A stretch of DNA of 64,000 bases from Paucibacter sp. DJ2R-2 (GTDB taxonomy: Bacteria; Pseudomonadota; Gammaproteobacteria; Burkholderiales; Burkholderiaceae_C), in assembly GCF_025717675.1 (NCBI RefSeq), contig NZ_JAJIRT010000001.1, positions 1,591,391 through 1,655,390 of the forward strand, written 5' to 3'. Below are positions 8,361 through 17,000 of this stretch, one piece after another; within the stretch, counting starts at the first letter, position 1, and the number at the start of each line of letters is the position of its first letter. The notes under the pieces were generated by a model, which saw nothing but the letters and a program-made list of their open reading frames with translations, did not search any database and was not told the DNA's origin. The position numbers and the translations under genes were made by a program.

Positions 8361-9481
8361 GATGAGGACACCTCCGCCGATGTGGCTGTCTGCTTGTGAG
8401 CCCGCAGTGCCGCCGCAAGGCGCAGGCGCCCGACGATGCCGCTGGGGAAGTGGTACACGGCCAGCACGAAAAGAATGCCCAGCCAGAGCAGCCAGCGGTC
8501 CGGCGACACCAGCTGCGAGAGCAGGGGCACGCCCTGCAGCGCGCCTTCGCCCAGGCGCAGCAGGTCTTGCAGATAGTTCTGCGCCAGCACGAACACCAGG
8601 CTGCCCAGCACCGCGCCGTAGATGGTGCCCATGCCGCCGATGACGACGATGAGCAGGATGTCCAGCATGATCTCGAAGGACATGGCCGTGTCCGGCCCGG
8701 CGTAGCGCAGCCAGATGGCGAGCAAGGCGCCGGCGCTGCTGGCGAACAGGGCGGCCAGCACATTCGACAAGGTGCGGTAGACGACGGTGCGGTAGCCGAT
8801 GGCCTCGGCCCGGAACTCGTTCTCGCGGATGGCTTGCAGCACGCGGCCAAATGGCGAGTTGACGATGCGCAGCAGCAGCAGCACAAGGCCCAGCACGGCG
8901 AAGAACAGCAAGTAGTAGCTGAGCAGGCGGCCGTCGATCGTCACGCCCAGCAGCGGCTCTTCCAGGTACTCGGTCGAAGCTTGCAGGGCGGCGGGCAGCT
9001 TGAAGTTCAGGCCGTCCTCGCCGCCGGTGAAGTCGGAGAGCTGCGAGGCCAGGGTCAGAAAAGCCGAGGCCACGGCCAGGGTGATCATGGCGAAGAAGAT
9101 CGCCTTCACGCGCAGGCTGAAGAGCCCGATTACCAGGCTCAGCAGCAGGGACAAGGCCAGGCCGGCCGCCCAGCCCGTGGCCAGCGCCGGCCAGCCCGCG
9201 CCCATGCGGCTGCTGGCGATGGCAATGCCGTAGGCGCCGATGCCGAAGAACATGGTGTGGGCAAAGCTGACGATGCCGGTGTAGCCCAGCAGCAGGTCGT
9301 AGCTGGCCACCAGTACGATGAAGACCAGCACTTTCGCCGCGACATTGAGCGCCTTGGTCGAGGGGAAGATGAAGGGCAGCAGGGCCAGGCCCAGCACGCT
9401 CAGGCTCAGCAGCAGGGCCAGCCAGCGGCTGCGCGGCAGGTCGTGGGACAGGAGGTTCTTGAGGGAGAAGGAGGAATGCAT
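8357..9481 (-). CDS. livM: Branched-chain amino-acid-type ABC transporter permease (LivM), system 2
   Basis: This is the second permease of the system-2 importer. The frame is open further upstream, but ATG 9481 (MHSSFSLKNLL) is chosen because it leaves a short gap after livH2 and gives a normal 374-residue LivM. Motifs are LLLGYTGIVSFAHTMFFGIG (about residue 65), VKAIFFAMITLAVASAFLTL (about 125), FTGGEDGL, and the coupling loop VIGGMGTIYGAVLGSLVFVL near 280. The sequence is clearly different from LivM1, so this is a second system rather than a recent duplicate. Confidence 0.92.
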   Translation of the reverse strand: MHSSFSLKNLLSHDLPRSRWLALLLSLSVLGLALLPFIFPSTKALNVAAKVLVFIVLVASYDLLLGYTGIVSFAHTMFFGIGAYGIAIASSRMGAGWPALATGWAAGLALSLLLSLVIGLFSLRVKAIFFAMITLAVASAFLTLASQLSDFTGGEDGLNFKLPAALQASTEYLEEPLLGVTIDGRLLSYYLLFFAVLGLVLLLLRIVNSPFGRVLQAIRENEFRAEAIGYRTVVYRTLSNVLAALFASSAGALLAIWLRYAGPDTAMSFEIMLDILLIVVIGGMGTIYGAVLGSLVFVLAQNYLQDLLRLGEGALQGVPLLSQLVSPDRWLLWLGILFVLAVYHFPSGIVGRLRLAAALRAHKQTATSAEVSSS

Positions 9482-9501
9482 GGCTTGAGGTCCCTGGCTG
9501 T

Positions 9502-10545
9502 TCAACGCTGACCCAGCGGGTACAGGCCTTGCGGCCGCCACATCAACACCGCCACCATCAGGCCGATGTTGGAGAACAGGGCCAGCTTGGGCGCGAGGAA
9601 ACCGGTGTAGTTGGCCAGCAGGCCGACCAGCAGGGCGCCGACCAGGCAGCCCACGGTGGAGCCCAGGCCGCCGATGATGATGACGATGAAGATCAGCACA
9701 TTGACCTGTGCGCCGATCTGCGGCGTCACGCCTTGTTGGTACAGGCCCCACATCACGCCGCCCAGGCCGGCCAGGGCCGAGCCGCCGACGAAGACGGCGA
9801 CAAAGAGGCGACGCACGCGGTAGCCCAGGCTCTCGACCATCTCGCGGTCCTGCACGCCGGCGCGGATCAAGAGGCCCAGCTTGGTGCGGTTGAGCAGCCA
9901 GAGCAGGGCCAGCAGCACGGCCAAGCCAGTCAGCACGGCGACGATGCGGAACTTCTCCACCGCCGCCTCGCCCAGCAGCAGCGAGCCGCGCAAACCCTCG
10001 GGCAAGGGCAGGGGAATCATCTGCGCGCCCCAGACCACCTTGAGCAGCTCCTCGCCGATGATCATGCCGCCCATGGTGATGAGGATCTGCTTGAGGTGCA
10101 GGCCGTAGGCCGGCCGCACCAGCACGCGCTCGAACAGCAGGCCCACCGCGCCCGCCACCGCCATGCCGGCGCTGCAGGCCACGGCCACGGCGAAGAGATT
10201 GGCGCCCAGGTGAGGCGTCTCGGTGAAGCTGCTCATGGCGCCCAGCACCGTGGTGGCCATGAAGGCCCCGAGGGCGATGAAGACGCCGTGGCCGAAGTTC
10301 AGCACATCCATCAGGCCGAACACCAGGGTCAGGCCCGAGGCGATGATGAAGATGATCAGGCCCATGGCCAGGCCGGCGATGGTCAGCGTCAGCCAGGTGC
10401 TGCCGCTGCCGACCAGGGGCAGGGCCAGCAGGGGCAGGGCGGCCAGCAGCCAGAGCGGCCGCATGTCGAAGCGGGCCTTGGGGATGGCCGCGGCGGCATC
10501 CGCCGCGGAAGGGAGGGTGCTCAGGGTCTCAGCTTGTGTGCTCAT
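9502..10545 (-). CDS. livH: Branched-chain amino-acid-type ABC transporter permease (LivH), system 2
   Basis: This is the first permease of the system-2 importer. ATG 10545 (MSTQAETLSTLP) is preferred over the ATG at 10560 because GAGGA lies eight bases before it, giving 347 residues. A roughly 30-residue soluble N-terminal extension precedes the first helix, longer than in LivH1. Typical segments are SGLTLVFGLMDVLNFGHGVF near residue 70, IRAGVQDREMVESLGYRVRR near 230 and IVIIIGGLGSTVGCLVGALL near 295. It lies 20 bases before livM2 and 22 bases after livF2. Confidence 0.92.
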   Translation of the reverse strand: MSTQAETLSTLPSAADAAAAIPKARFDMRPLWLLAALPLLALPLVGSGSTWLTLTIAGLAMGLIIFIIASGLTLVFGLMDVLNFGHGVFIALGAFMATTVLGAMSSFTETPHLGANLFAVAVACSAGMAVAGAVGLLFERVLVRPAYGLHLKQILITMGGMIIGEELLKVVWGAQMIPLPLPEGLRGSLLLGEAAVEKFRIVAVLTGLAVLLALLWLLNRTKLGLLIRAGVQDREMVESLGYRVRRLFVAVFVGGSALAGLGGVMWGLYQQGVTPQIGAQVNVLIFIVIIIGGLGSTVGCLVGALLVGLLANYTGFLAPKLALFSNIGLMVAVLMWRPQGLYPLGQR

Positions 10546-10567
10546 TCGGCCGGTCCTCATTTTTCTT

Positions 10568-11365
10568 TTACTGATGAGCCGCCAGGCTCAGGCCCAGCAG
10601 GCGCTGCTGCAGGGTCTCGTCCTCGGCCAAGGCCTGCATGGCGCCGGCGTGGACCACGCGACCGTTGTCCATCACCGCGACCCGGTCGCCCAGGGCGCGG
10701 GCGACCATGAAGTTCTGCTCGACCAGCAGCACGGTGGTCGGGGCCTGACCTTGCTCGCCGCCGCGCTTGAGCTCGCGCAGCGCCTCGATCAGGTTCAGGA
10801 TGATGGCGGGCGCCAGGCCCTTGCTGGGCTCGTCGATCAGCAGCAGGCGGCGCGGCTCGATCAGAGCACGGGCGATGGCCAGCATCTGCTTTTGCCCGCC
10901 GCTGAGCTTGCCGGCCGGGTAGAGCCAGAACTTCTTGAGCGCGGGGAAATGGCCGAACAGCCAGTCCAGGCGCTGCCCATCCAGCTCGCTCAGGCGGCGC
11001 GCGGCGCGCGCGGCCAGCAGCAGGTTCTCGGCCACGCTGAGGTCGGCAAAGATGCCCATGTTCTCGGGCACATAGGCAATGCCGCGCTGGGCGATCTCGG
11101 GCGTTTGCGCCGGCTCGCGCGGGCTGCTGGCGCTGATGCGCTGGCCGTCGAAGTCGATGCGGCCCTGGCTGGCTTGCCACAAGCCCATGATGGTGCGCAG
11201 GGTGGTGCTCTTGCCCGCGCCATTGCGGCCCAGCAGCATGGTGACCTGGCCGGCCGGCACCTCCAGATCCACGCCGTGGAGGATGTGATACGCGCCGATG
11301 TGGGTGTGAACGCCCTGCAAGGTCAGCAGCGATGGTGCGTTATGGTTGCTCGTGTTTGCATTCAT
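10568..11365 (-). CDS. livF: ABC transporter ATP-binding protein (LivF), system 2
   Basis: This is a nucleotide-binding subunit of the system-2 importer with 265 residues. Walker A is canonical, GRNGAGKSTTLR (about residue 42), in contrast to the Arg in LivF1. The signature is KLSGGQKQMLAIARALI, and Walker B is LLLIDEPSKGLAP. It carries a few insertions, including SPREPAQTPEIA after the Q-loop side and KRGGEQGQAPTT before the H-loop, so it is slightly longer than LivF1. It overlaps livG2 by four bases. Confidence 0.93.
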   Translation of the reverse strand: MNANTSNHNAPSLLTLQGVHTHIGAYHILHGVDLEVPAGQVTMLLGRNGAGKSTTLRTIMGLWQASQGRIDFDGQRISASSPREPAQTPEIAQRGIAYVPENMGIFADLSVAENLLLAARAARRLSELDGQRLDWLFGHFPALKKFWLYPAGKLSGGQKQMLAIARALIEPRRLLLIDEPSKGLAPAIILNLIEALRELKRGGEQGQAPTTVLLVEQNFMVARALGDRVAVMDNGRVVHAGAMQALAEDETLQQRLLGLSLAAHQ

Positions 11366-12135
11366 GTGCCGGCAGCCTCCATCTCAGCCACGGGCAGCGC
11401 CGCGCCGAGGTAGGCGTTCTGCACCACGGGCGAGGCGATCACGGCGGCCGGTTCGCCGTCGGCCACCAGCTGGCCGTTGTGCAAGACGATGATGCGGTCG
11501 GCCAGCTCGCGCACCACGTCCATCTTGTGCTCGACCAGCAGGATGGTGTGCTGGCCCTGGGCGTTCAGCTCGCGGATCAGGTCCAGCACCACGGGCACTT
11601 CGTCCACGCTCATGCCGGCGGTCGGCTCGTCAAACATATAGACCTTGGGTTGCAGGGCGATCAGCAGGGCCACTTCGAGCTTGCGCTGGTCGCCATGCGG
11701 CAGGCTGGCGGCGGTGGCCTGGGCGCGCGCTTGCAGCCGCACGCGCTCGACGATGGCCATGGCTTCGTCGATCAGGTCCTGGTGCTGCAGCCAGACCGAG
11801 AACATGCGCAGGCCCAGGCCGCGCCGTGCCTGCACGGCCAGGCGCACGTTCTCGAGCACGCTCAAATGCGGGAACAGCTGGGTCAGCTGAAAAGCCCGGC
11901 CCAGGCCCAGGCGGGTGCGGGCCGGCGCGGGCAGGTTGGTCAGGTCGAGGCCGTCCAGCCAGACGCTGCCGCTGCTGGCTTTCAGCTGGCCGGAGATCAA
12001 GTTGAAATAAGTGGTCTTCCCGGCGCCGTTGGGGCCGACGATGGCGGTGAGGGTGCCCGGTTGGAATTTGCAAGACACCCCGTCAACCGCTTTGTGGCCG
12101 CCGAAGTGGATGGAGAGGTTCTTTGTTTCAAGCAC
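11362..12135 (-). CDS. livG: ABC transporter ATP-binding protein (LivG), system 2
   Basis: This is a nucleotide-binding subunit of the system-2 importer with 257 residues. Walker A is GPNGAGKTTYFN (about residue 36), a LivG-type segment TRLGLGRAFQLTQLFPHLSV follows, Walker B is VYMFDEPTAGMSVDEV, and the switch region is LLVEHKMDVV. The signature is again degenerate (LPHGDQRKLEVA), as usual for this subfamily. The start MLETKNLSIHFGG at 12135 follows a 421-base spacer with a very large inverted repeat after livK2. Confidence 0.93.
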   Translation of the reverse strand: MLETKNLSIHFGGHKAVDGVSCKFQPGTLTAIVGPNGAGKTTYFNLISGQLKASSGSVWLDGLDLTNLPAPARTRLGLGRAFQLTQLFPHLSVLENVRLAVQARRGLGLRMFSVWLQHQDLIDEAMAIVERVRLQARAQATAASLPHGDQRKLEVALLIALQPKVYMFDEPTAGMSVDEVPVVLDLIRELNAQGQHTILLVEHKMDVVRELADRIIVLHNGQLVADGEPAAVIASPVVQNAYLGAALPVAEMEAAGT

Positions 12136-12161
12136 GGGTGCGTTCCACGTTTTTTGAGGTT

Positions 12162-12535
12162 AGAGCGCTGAATGCTCGGCTACTGCGCGGCTCCAGGCCG
12201 TCGTTGCGGGTCCTCCCACAGATCCTCACGTAGCGCTGCTACGCTCCGGTCTGTGGGTCCCCCCGCGCCTAGCCCAACGGCCGCTCGCTACGCCTCGCGC
12301 GCTAGCGATGCGCGTACCGAACGTCGGCGCTATCGTTGCTTTCGGCCCGTCCGTGTTTCATCGTTTGAGCTTCACGGGTTCGCCCCCTGTGCCAGCGCCC
12401 GAGGCGTAGCGAGCGGCTTCAGGACTAGGCGCGGGAGGACCCGAGAACCGGAACGTAGCGGCGCTACGTGAGGATTCGCGGGGGGACCCGCAACGACGGC
12501 CTGGAGTCGCGCAGTAGCCGAGCATCCGGCGCTCT
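12162..12535. repeat. Large imperfect inverted repeat between livK2 and livG2
   Basis: The left arm at about 12162-12306 and the right arm at about 12392-12535 are reverse complements over roughly 140 bases with scattered mismatches. Matched blocks include TGCTCGGCTACTGCGCG, CCAGGCCGTCGTTGCGGGTC, ATCCTCACGTAGCG and GCCGCTCGCTACGCCTCG. The loop is about 85 bases. It fills most of the 421-base gap (12136-12556) in the middle of the system-2 operon, and I see no credible gene in it. Transcribed from livK2, it would form a very long stem. It may be a miniature mobile element or a strong processing and attenuation structure. The arms also contain smaller internal dyads such as ACGTAGCGCTGCTACG. 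Confidence 0.8.
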
Positions 12536-12556
12536 GGTTTCTACGGCTTCTACGAC

Positions 12557-13786
12557 TCAGCGCTGATTCCGAATCGGCACATTCATCTCTTCGGCTTTGA
12601 TCTCTCGTACGAGTTCCGGGACCCCCCACGCAAACGCCGGATCCACCTTGATCTTGAAGTGATACATCGCCTGCATCGCCTGATGATCCTCGGGTCTGAA
12701 CGTCATCTTCCCTTTGGGTGTTTCAAAACTCATGCCTTCCATGGTCTTGATCAGCTTGTTGGTGCTGGTGTCACCGCCGGTCTTTTTGAGCGCCTCCACC
12801 ACGGCGATGGCGGCCGTCATGCCGCCGGCGGTGAAGAAGTCGGGCGGCGCCTTGAACTGCTTGTAGTGGTTGGCGACCAGCCACTCGTTGACCGGGTTTT
12901 TGGGGATGCCGAAGTAGTAGTACGCAGCGCCCTCCATGCCGGGAAACTGCTTGTAGGCCGTCATGGCCGGCAGGATGTTGCCGCCGGTGGCGATCTCGAT
13001 GCCATAACGCTTCAAGTCCAGGTCAGCGATCTTGAAGGGGTTGCCCGCGCCAGCCCAGAGGATGAAGACGACTTTGCGGCCGGGCTCGTTCTTGAGCTTG
13101 TCGATCAGGCGCTGGGCGCCGGCGGTGAAATCGGTGGTCGTCGTGGGCAGGTATTCCTCGTGGACGATGCGGGCCTTCTTGATCGCATCACGGAAGGCCT
13201 TCACGCCGTCGCGGCCGAAGGCGTAGTCCTGCGCCAGCGTGGCAATCGTGACGCCGGCTTTGTCCAGGGCCACGGCATTGGAGATCGCGTCTTGCGAGGA
13301 ATTGCGGCCGGTGCGGAAGATGTATTTGTTCCACTTGTCGCCGGTGATGGAGTCGGCCACGGCCGGCTCGACCAGCAAGATCTTTTTGTACTCCTCGGCC
13401 ACCGGCAGCATGGCCAGGGCCACGCCCGAGGCAGTGGGGCCTACGGCCAGATCGGCCTTGTCGTCGCCATAGGCCGTGGCCAGCAGGTTCTTGCCCACAT
13501 CGGGCTTGCCCTGGTCGTCTTTCTCGATCACCACGATCTTCTTGCCGCCCACCGTCATGGTGCCGCCGGTGGCGTAGTCCAGGCCCATCATGAAGCCGGT
13601 CTGGGTCTGCTTGCCGTAGGCCTCCAGTGGGCCGGTCTTGCTGTAGATCAGGGCGACGCGGACTTCGCCCGCTGCAGCTTGGGCGGCCATGGGCGCTGCC
13701 AAGGCCAAGGCCAGCCAGCTGCAAGCGCCGATCAGGGCCAGGCTCGCCGCGCGGCGGGGGATGAGGAATTGAGGGAGGGGGGGCAT
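12557..13786 (-). CDS. livK: Periplasmic substrate-binding protein of the HAAT family (LivK-like), system 2
   Basis: This is the ligand-binding component of the system-2 importer, with 409 residues. The signal region at residues 1-38 ends PMAAQAAAG, and the mature protein opens VRVALIYSKTGPLEAYGKQT, a typical Peripl_BP_6 start. DLAVGPTASGVALAMLPVAE near residue 115 is the expected ligand-side loop. It is divergent in sequence from LivK1, so the two systems probably take different substrates. It is the first gene of system 2 and is head to head with the serine-hydrolase gene across 362 bases. The large inverted repeat follows its stop codon. Confidence 0.9.
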   Translation of the reverse strand: MPPLPQFLIPRRAASLALIGACSWLALALAAPMAAQAAAGEVRVALIYSKTGPLEAYGKQTQTGFMMGLDYATGGTMTVGGKKIVVIEKDDQGKPDVGKNLLATAYGDDKADLAVGPTASGVALAMLPVAEEYKKILLVEPAVADSITGDKWNKYIFRTGRNSSQDAISNAVALDKAGVTIATLAQDYAFGRDGVKAFRDAIKKARIVHEEYLPTTTTDFTAGAQRLIDKLKNEPGRKVVFILWAGAGNPFKIADLDLKRYGIEIATGGNILPAMTAYKQFPGMEGAAYYYFGIPKNPVNEWLVANHYKQFKAPPDFFTAGGMTAAIAVVEALKKTGGDTSTNKLIKTMEGMSFETPKGKMTFRPEDHQAMQAMYHFKIKVDPAFAWGVPELVREIKAEEMNVPIRNQR

Positions 13787-14148
13787 GATGAATCAGGTCT
13801 CCGGTTGTGGTGCGGCCTTGTTGGGTCTGCGCCCGGGCTTGGTGTCCATCATGGTGCAAGGCCCGTGCCTGCGGCAGGCACTCCCCTGCTGCAGACCGCC
13901 CAAACTGGCGTAAACCCCGAGCTAGGAGGCGCCATAGGCCTCGCTGGAGCGCCCTACCATGGCCCGGCCCGCGGCTTGGCTGCTGAGGGGTCAGGTCTTG
14001 CCCGGCTCGGAAGCGGGGCCTGGGTCCAGTCACCTTGGCTGAAGCCTGGACAGGGGTGTATGAATTTCAAACAGCCATATGGAGCTGTCTGCTCTCCAGA
14101 CACAGCTTGGCTGTGCCGATGAGCGCAGCCGGGAACGAGGAGCCCACC
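13787..14148. other. Divergent intergenic region, livK2 / serine hydrolase
   Basis: This 362-base non-coding stretch should carry the promoters of both the liv array and the serine-hydrolase gene. I see no gene in it. One imperfect dyad sits at 14073-14112, described separately. No convincing -35/-10 pair or sigma-54 box could be read. Confidence 0.5.
14073..14112. promoter_or_regulatory. Imperfect dyad upstream of the serine hydrolase
   Basis: AGCTGTCTG at 14083-14091 is complementary to CAGACACAGCT at 14097-14107 if two bases bulge. Outer AGCC (14073-14076) and GGCT (14109-14112) extend it. The centre lies about 55 bases before ATG 14149, which fits an operator or a 5' leader hairpin. No regulator can be assigned. 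Confidence 0.3.
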
Positions 14149-15300
14149 ATGAACCCTTCACCGCAACGACGCCAGCTCTTGCAGACCGTGCTGGCCGCCG
14201 GAGGCCTGGGCCTGGCCGGCCGCGCAGGCGCCGCGCTGGCCCGCACCTCGCCCTCGGCCGCCGCCCTGGACCGCGTGGATGCCTACGCCCGGCAATGGCT
14301 GCGCGACCAGCAGATGCCCGGACTGGCCCTGGCCCTGCTGCAGGACGGTGAGCCCATCTACGCGCGCGGCCTGGGCTGGGCCGATGTGGGACAGCAGCGC
14401 CCGGTCACCGAAGACATGCGTTTTGCCATTTGTTCCATTTCCAAGCCTTTGCTGTGCTGCGCCGCGCAGTTGATGGTGGAAGACGGGCAGCTGCGCCTGG
14501 ACCAGCGCCTGGCCGGTCTCTTCGACGGCCTGCCGTTGGCCTGGCAGGCCATCACCTTGCGCCAGCTGATGCAACACAGCTCGGGCCTGCCCAAGAACGT
14601 CGACTTCGGCGACCCCGAGGTGCAGGCCCTGTTTCCGCGCAACTACGGTGAGGCCGAATGGTTGCCCATCGTCATGCGCCAGCCCTTGCTGAGCCCGCCC
14701 GGCCAACGTTTCCTGTACAGCAATGTGGGCTACAACGTTCTGGCCAGCGCCATCGGCCGGCTGGCTGGCCGGCCCTATGAGCAGGTGCTGGCGCAGAAGC
14801 TGTTCGAACCCCTGGGCATGAAGAGCGCTCGCCTGATGCAGCCCGCTCCGGGCTTTGCCGACATGGCGGCCCCGCATCAGCGTGGGCCCGGCGGAGGGAT
14901 CGTCGACATCGGCGCCCAGCAGCCGCCGGGCGTTCGCAGCTGGATGGCGGCCGGCTGCGGCGGCTTTGAAATGAACCTGCGGGACATGATTCAGTGGGAG
15001 CGCGCCCTGCAAGGTTGGGGGCCGTTCAAGCCCTATCGACGCGTGTTCGAGAAGCTCTGGGCCCAGGGCGTGCGCACCGACTCGGGCGACAGTTATGGCC
15101 TGGGCTGGAGTTTCAAGCGCGGCCCAGGCGGCCCGCTGCACTGCTGGCACGAGGGCCAAAGCGAGGGATTTTCGGCGCGCTTCGAGCGCTTCCCTGGCCA
15201 AGGCCGTGCCGTCGTGGCCCTGGGCAATCTGGGCGATTTCCAGCCCGCCGGGCTGAGTCGTGCGGTGCAGGATCTGGCCTGGAACCCCAGCTACCGTTGA
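14149..15300 (+). CDS. Secreted serine hydrolase, class C beta-lactamase/esterase fold
   Basis: This is a serine hydrolase of the beta-lactamase/transpeptidase-like superfamily. ATG 14149 (MNPSPQRRQLLQTVL) follows GAGGAG and gives 383 residues. The N-terminus has RRQLL followed by an alanine/glycine/leucine-rich core, so a Tat or Sec signal is likely. Catalytic motifs are SISK (in FAICSISKPLL, about residue 95), YSN in FLYSNVGYN (about 190), and HEG in CWHEGQSEGF near the C-terminus, the position of KTG/HxG. Family members include EstB-type esterases, D-aminopeptidases and beta-lactamases, so substrate cannot be inferred. It is divergent from livK2 and convergent with the sigma-54 activator, with a 19-base gap. 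Confidence 0.85.
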   Translation: MNPSPQRRQLLQTVLAAGGLGLAGRAGAALARTSPSAAALDRVDAYARQWLRDQQMPGLALALLQDGEPIYARGLGWADVGQQRPVTEDMRFAICSISKPLLCCAAQLMVEDGQLRLDQRLAGLFDGLPLAWQAITLRQLMQHSSGLPKNVDFGDPEVQALFPRNYGEAEWLPIVMRQPLLSPPGQRFLYSNVGYNVLASAIGRLAGRPYEQVLAQKLFEPLGMKSARLMQPAPGFADMAAPHQRGPGGGIVDIGAQQPPGVRSWMAAGCGGFEMNLRDMIQWERALQGWGPFKPYRRVFEKLWAQGVRTDSGDSYGLGWSFKRGPGGPLHCWHEGQSEGFSARFERFPGQGRAVVALGNLGDFQPAGLSRAVQDLAWNPSYR

Positions 15301-15319
15301 ACCCGCCGCGCCTGCTTCC

Positions 15320-16867
15320 TCATTCCTGCGTGAGCAGAGGCAGCTTGTCGTAGAGCGAGGCACGCGACATGCACAGCAGCTTGGCCGCGGCGAACTTGTT
15401 GCCGCCGGTGGCGCGCAAGGCGGCGCGCAGGGCGCTGCGTTCCAGCTCGGCGATCTGCTCGGCCAGGGGGCGCAGCAGGCTGGCGTCATCGGGGCCTTGG
15501 ACCGGTGGGGCCGGCAGCGCCGGCGCCGGGCGCAGTTCACTGCCAGCGAGCGTCACGTTGCGGCCCGACGTACCTGTGGCACCTGTGGCACCTGTGGCGG
15601 GCTTCAGATAGGGCGCCAGCTGAGCGGCCTGCAGCAGCATTTCATCGCCCATCAGGCAGGCCAGTTCCAGGACATTGCGCAGCTCGCGGATATTGCCGGG
15701 CCAGTCCTGCTGCATCAGCAGCTCCAGCGCATCGGGCGCCAGGCTGCGCGAGGCCATGCCGGCGCGCCGCACGATGTCCTCCAGCAGGGCTTCGGCCAAG
15801 GCCTCGATGTCGTCCAGGCGCTCGCGCAAGGCCGGCACGCGCAGGGGCAGCACATTGAGGCGGTAGTACAGGTCGGCACGGAACTCGCCGGCCGCGACCA
15901 TGGCGCCGAGGTCGCGGCTGGTGGCGGCGATCACGCGCACATCGACCGGGATCACGGTGTTGCTGCCCAGCGGCTCCACCTCCTGCTCCTGCAGCACGCG
16001 CAGCAGCTTGCTTTGCAGCGTGGTCGGCATGTCGCCGATTTCGTCCAGGAAGAGCGTGCCGCCGTCGGCCAGCTTGAACTTGCCTTCGCGGCCCTTGCGG
16101 TCGGCGCCGGTGTAGGCGCCGGGGGCGACGCCGAAGAACTCGGCCTCCAGCAAGGTGTCGGGCACGGCGGCGATATTGATGCTGACAAGGGGCTTGTGCG
16201 CGCGCCGCGAGGCGGCGTGGATGGCATGGGCCAGCAACTCCTTGCCGGTGCCGGTCTCGCCCAGCAGCAGCACGGTGGAGCTGCTCAGCGCGGCGCGGCG
16301 GGCCTGGCGTTTGACTTCCAGCGCGGGGGCGCTGCTGCCGATGAAACTGGCGATGGTGTGCTTGGAACGGCGGTTCTTGCTCTGCTCGGCGGCCAGCTGG
16401 CGGCGGGTGTCGTCCAGCTCCTGCTGCAGCCGGCCGAACTTGGAGATCAGCGGCTGCATGGTGGTTTCGGGGTGGTCCAGCAGCACCAGTCCGAGCGCGC
16501 CGATCACCTCGCCGGCCTCGTTGCGCAGCGGCAGGCGGGTCACCAGAAAGGTGCCGGCCCGGTTGGTCAGCAGGTCGATCAGCATCGGCTTGCCCGAGGC
16601 GATCACTTGCGGGATCAAGGTGTTGGGCACCACTTCCTCGACCGACCGGCCGACGAACTCCGTCTCGTCACCAAAACCCAGGGCCGGCAGAAAGCGCTTG
16701 TAGCCCTCGCTGATCCAGACGATGCGATGCGATCGGTCCACCACCATCATGCCCTCGGTGGCTTGGGCCAGCACATCGAACAAGGACTGCGCAGCCATGC
16801 GCAGCACGCCATCGGCATCGGCGGGCAGTTCGGGGATCAGGGAGCTGGAGACGGGCACGGCGGGCAA
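15320..16867 (-). CDS. Sigma-54-dependent transcriptional activator with PAS sensor
   Basis: This is an enhancer-binding protein of 515 residues. A PAS domain spans about residues 28-130 ([16 protein letters not shown]). A charged linker, probably coiled coil, spans 143-170. The AAA+ domain follows, with Walker A GETGTGKE at 203-210, GAYTGA (a GAFTGA variant, 250-255), Walker B LFLDEIGD and an R-finger region. A Fis-type helix-turn-helix ends the protein ([20 protein letters not shown]). The alanine-rich linker before the helix-turn-helix contains a three-fold 9-bp DNA repeat. GAYTGA retains the loop needed for sigma-54 contact in many EBPs. Targets may be the neighbouring serine hydrolase, liv systems or TonB receptor, but none is proven. 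Confidence 0.9.
   Translation of the reverse strand: MPAVPVSSSLIPELPADADGVLRMAAQSLFDVLAQATEGMMVVDRSHRIVWISEGYKRFLPALGFGDETEFVGRSVEEVVPNTLIPQVIASGKPMLIDLLTNRAGTFLVTRLPLRNEAGEVIGALGLVLLDHPETTMQPLISKFGRLQQELDDTRRQLAAEQSKNRRSKHTIASFIGSSAPALEVKRQARRAALSSSTVLLLGETGTGKELLAHAIHAASRRAHKPLVSINIAAVPDTLLEAEFFGVAPGAYTGADRKGREGKFKLADGGTLFLDEIGDMPTTLQSKLLRVLQEQEVEPLGSNTVIPVDVRVIAATSRDLGAMVAAGEFRADLYYRLNVLPLRVPALRERLDDIEALAEALLEDIVRRAGMASRSLAPDALELLMQQDWPGNIRELRNVLELACLMGDEMLLQAAQLAPYLKPATGATGATGTSGRNVTLAGSELRPAPALPAPPVQGPDDASLLRPLAEQIAELERSALRAALRATGGNKFAAAKLLCMSRASLYDKLPLLTQE
15572..15598. repeat. Three tandem copies of a 9-bp unit inside the sigma-54 activator gene
   Basis: The unit ACCTGTGGC is repeated three times in frame, encoding an Ala-Thr-Gly repeat in the linker between the AAA+ and DNA-binding domains. 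In-frame copy-number changes would alter linker length without breaking the protein. Confidence 0.7.
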
Positions 16868-16920
16868 AGGGCAGTGAGGCAGGAGTTAAAAAAACGGAAA
16901 GAGCGAGGGCCCGATCGACG

Positions 16921-16943
16921 GGGCTGCGTCAATGTAGCAGCCC
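16921..16943. promoter_or_regulatory. Perfect 7-bp dyad upstream of the sigma-54 activator
   Basis: GGGCTGC (16921-16927) and GCAGCCC (16937-16943) flank a 9-base loop, about 54 bases before the activator start at 16867 and 57 bases after the TonB receptor stop on the opposite side. It could be an operator or a hairpin of the leader. There is no U-tract. Confidence 0.3.
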
Positions 16944-17000
16944 TGTCCGGCACCCCCGCTCGGCCGGCGGCCTGTTCGAGGCCGCGGCGCATTGGCGTGT

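Noticed and set aside
9482..9751. Longer livM2 start
   Set aside because: Those 90 codons are non-hydrophobic, Arg/His-rich and overlap livH2; ATG 9481 is normal for the family.
13984..14003. Possible sigma-54 promoter before the serine hydrolase
   Set aside because: GG-N10-GC spacing can be found around AGGGGTCAGGTCTTGCC, but the -24 side is poor, so the match is not convincing.
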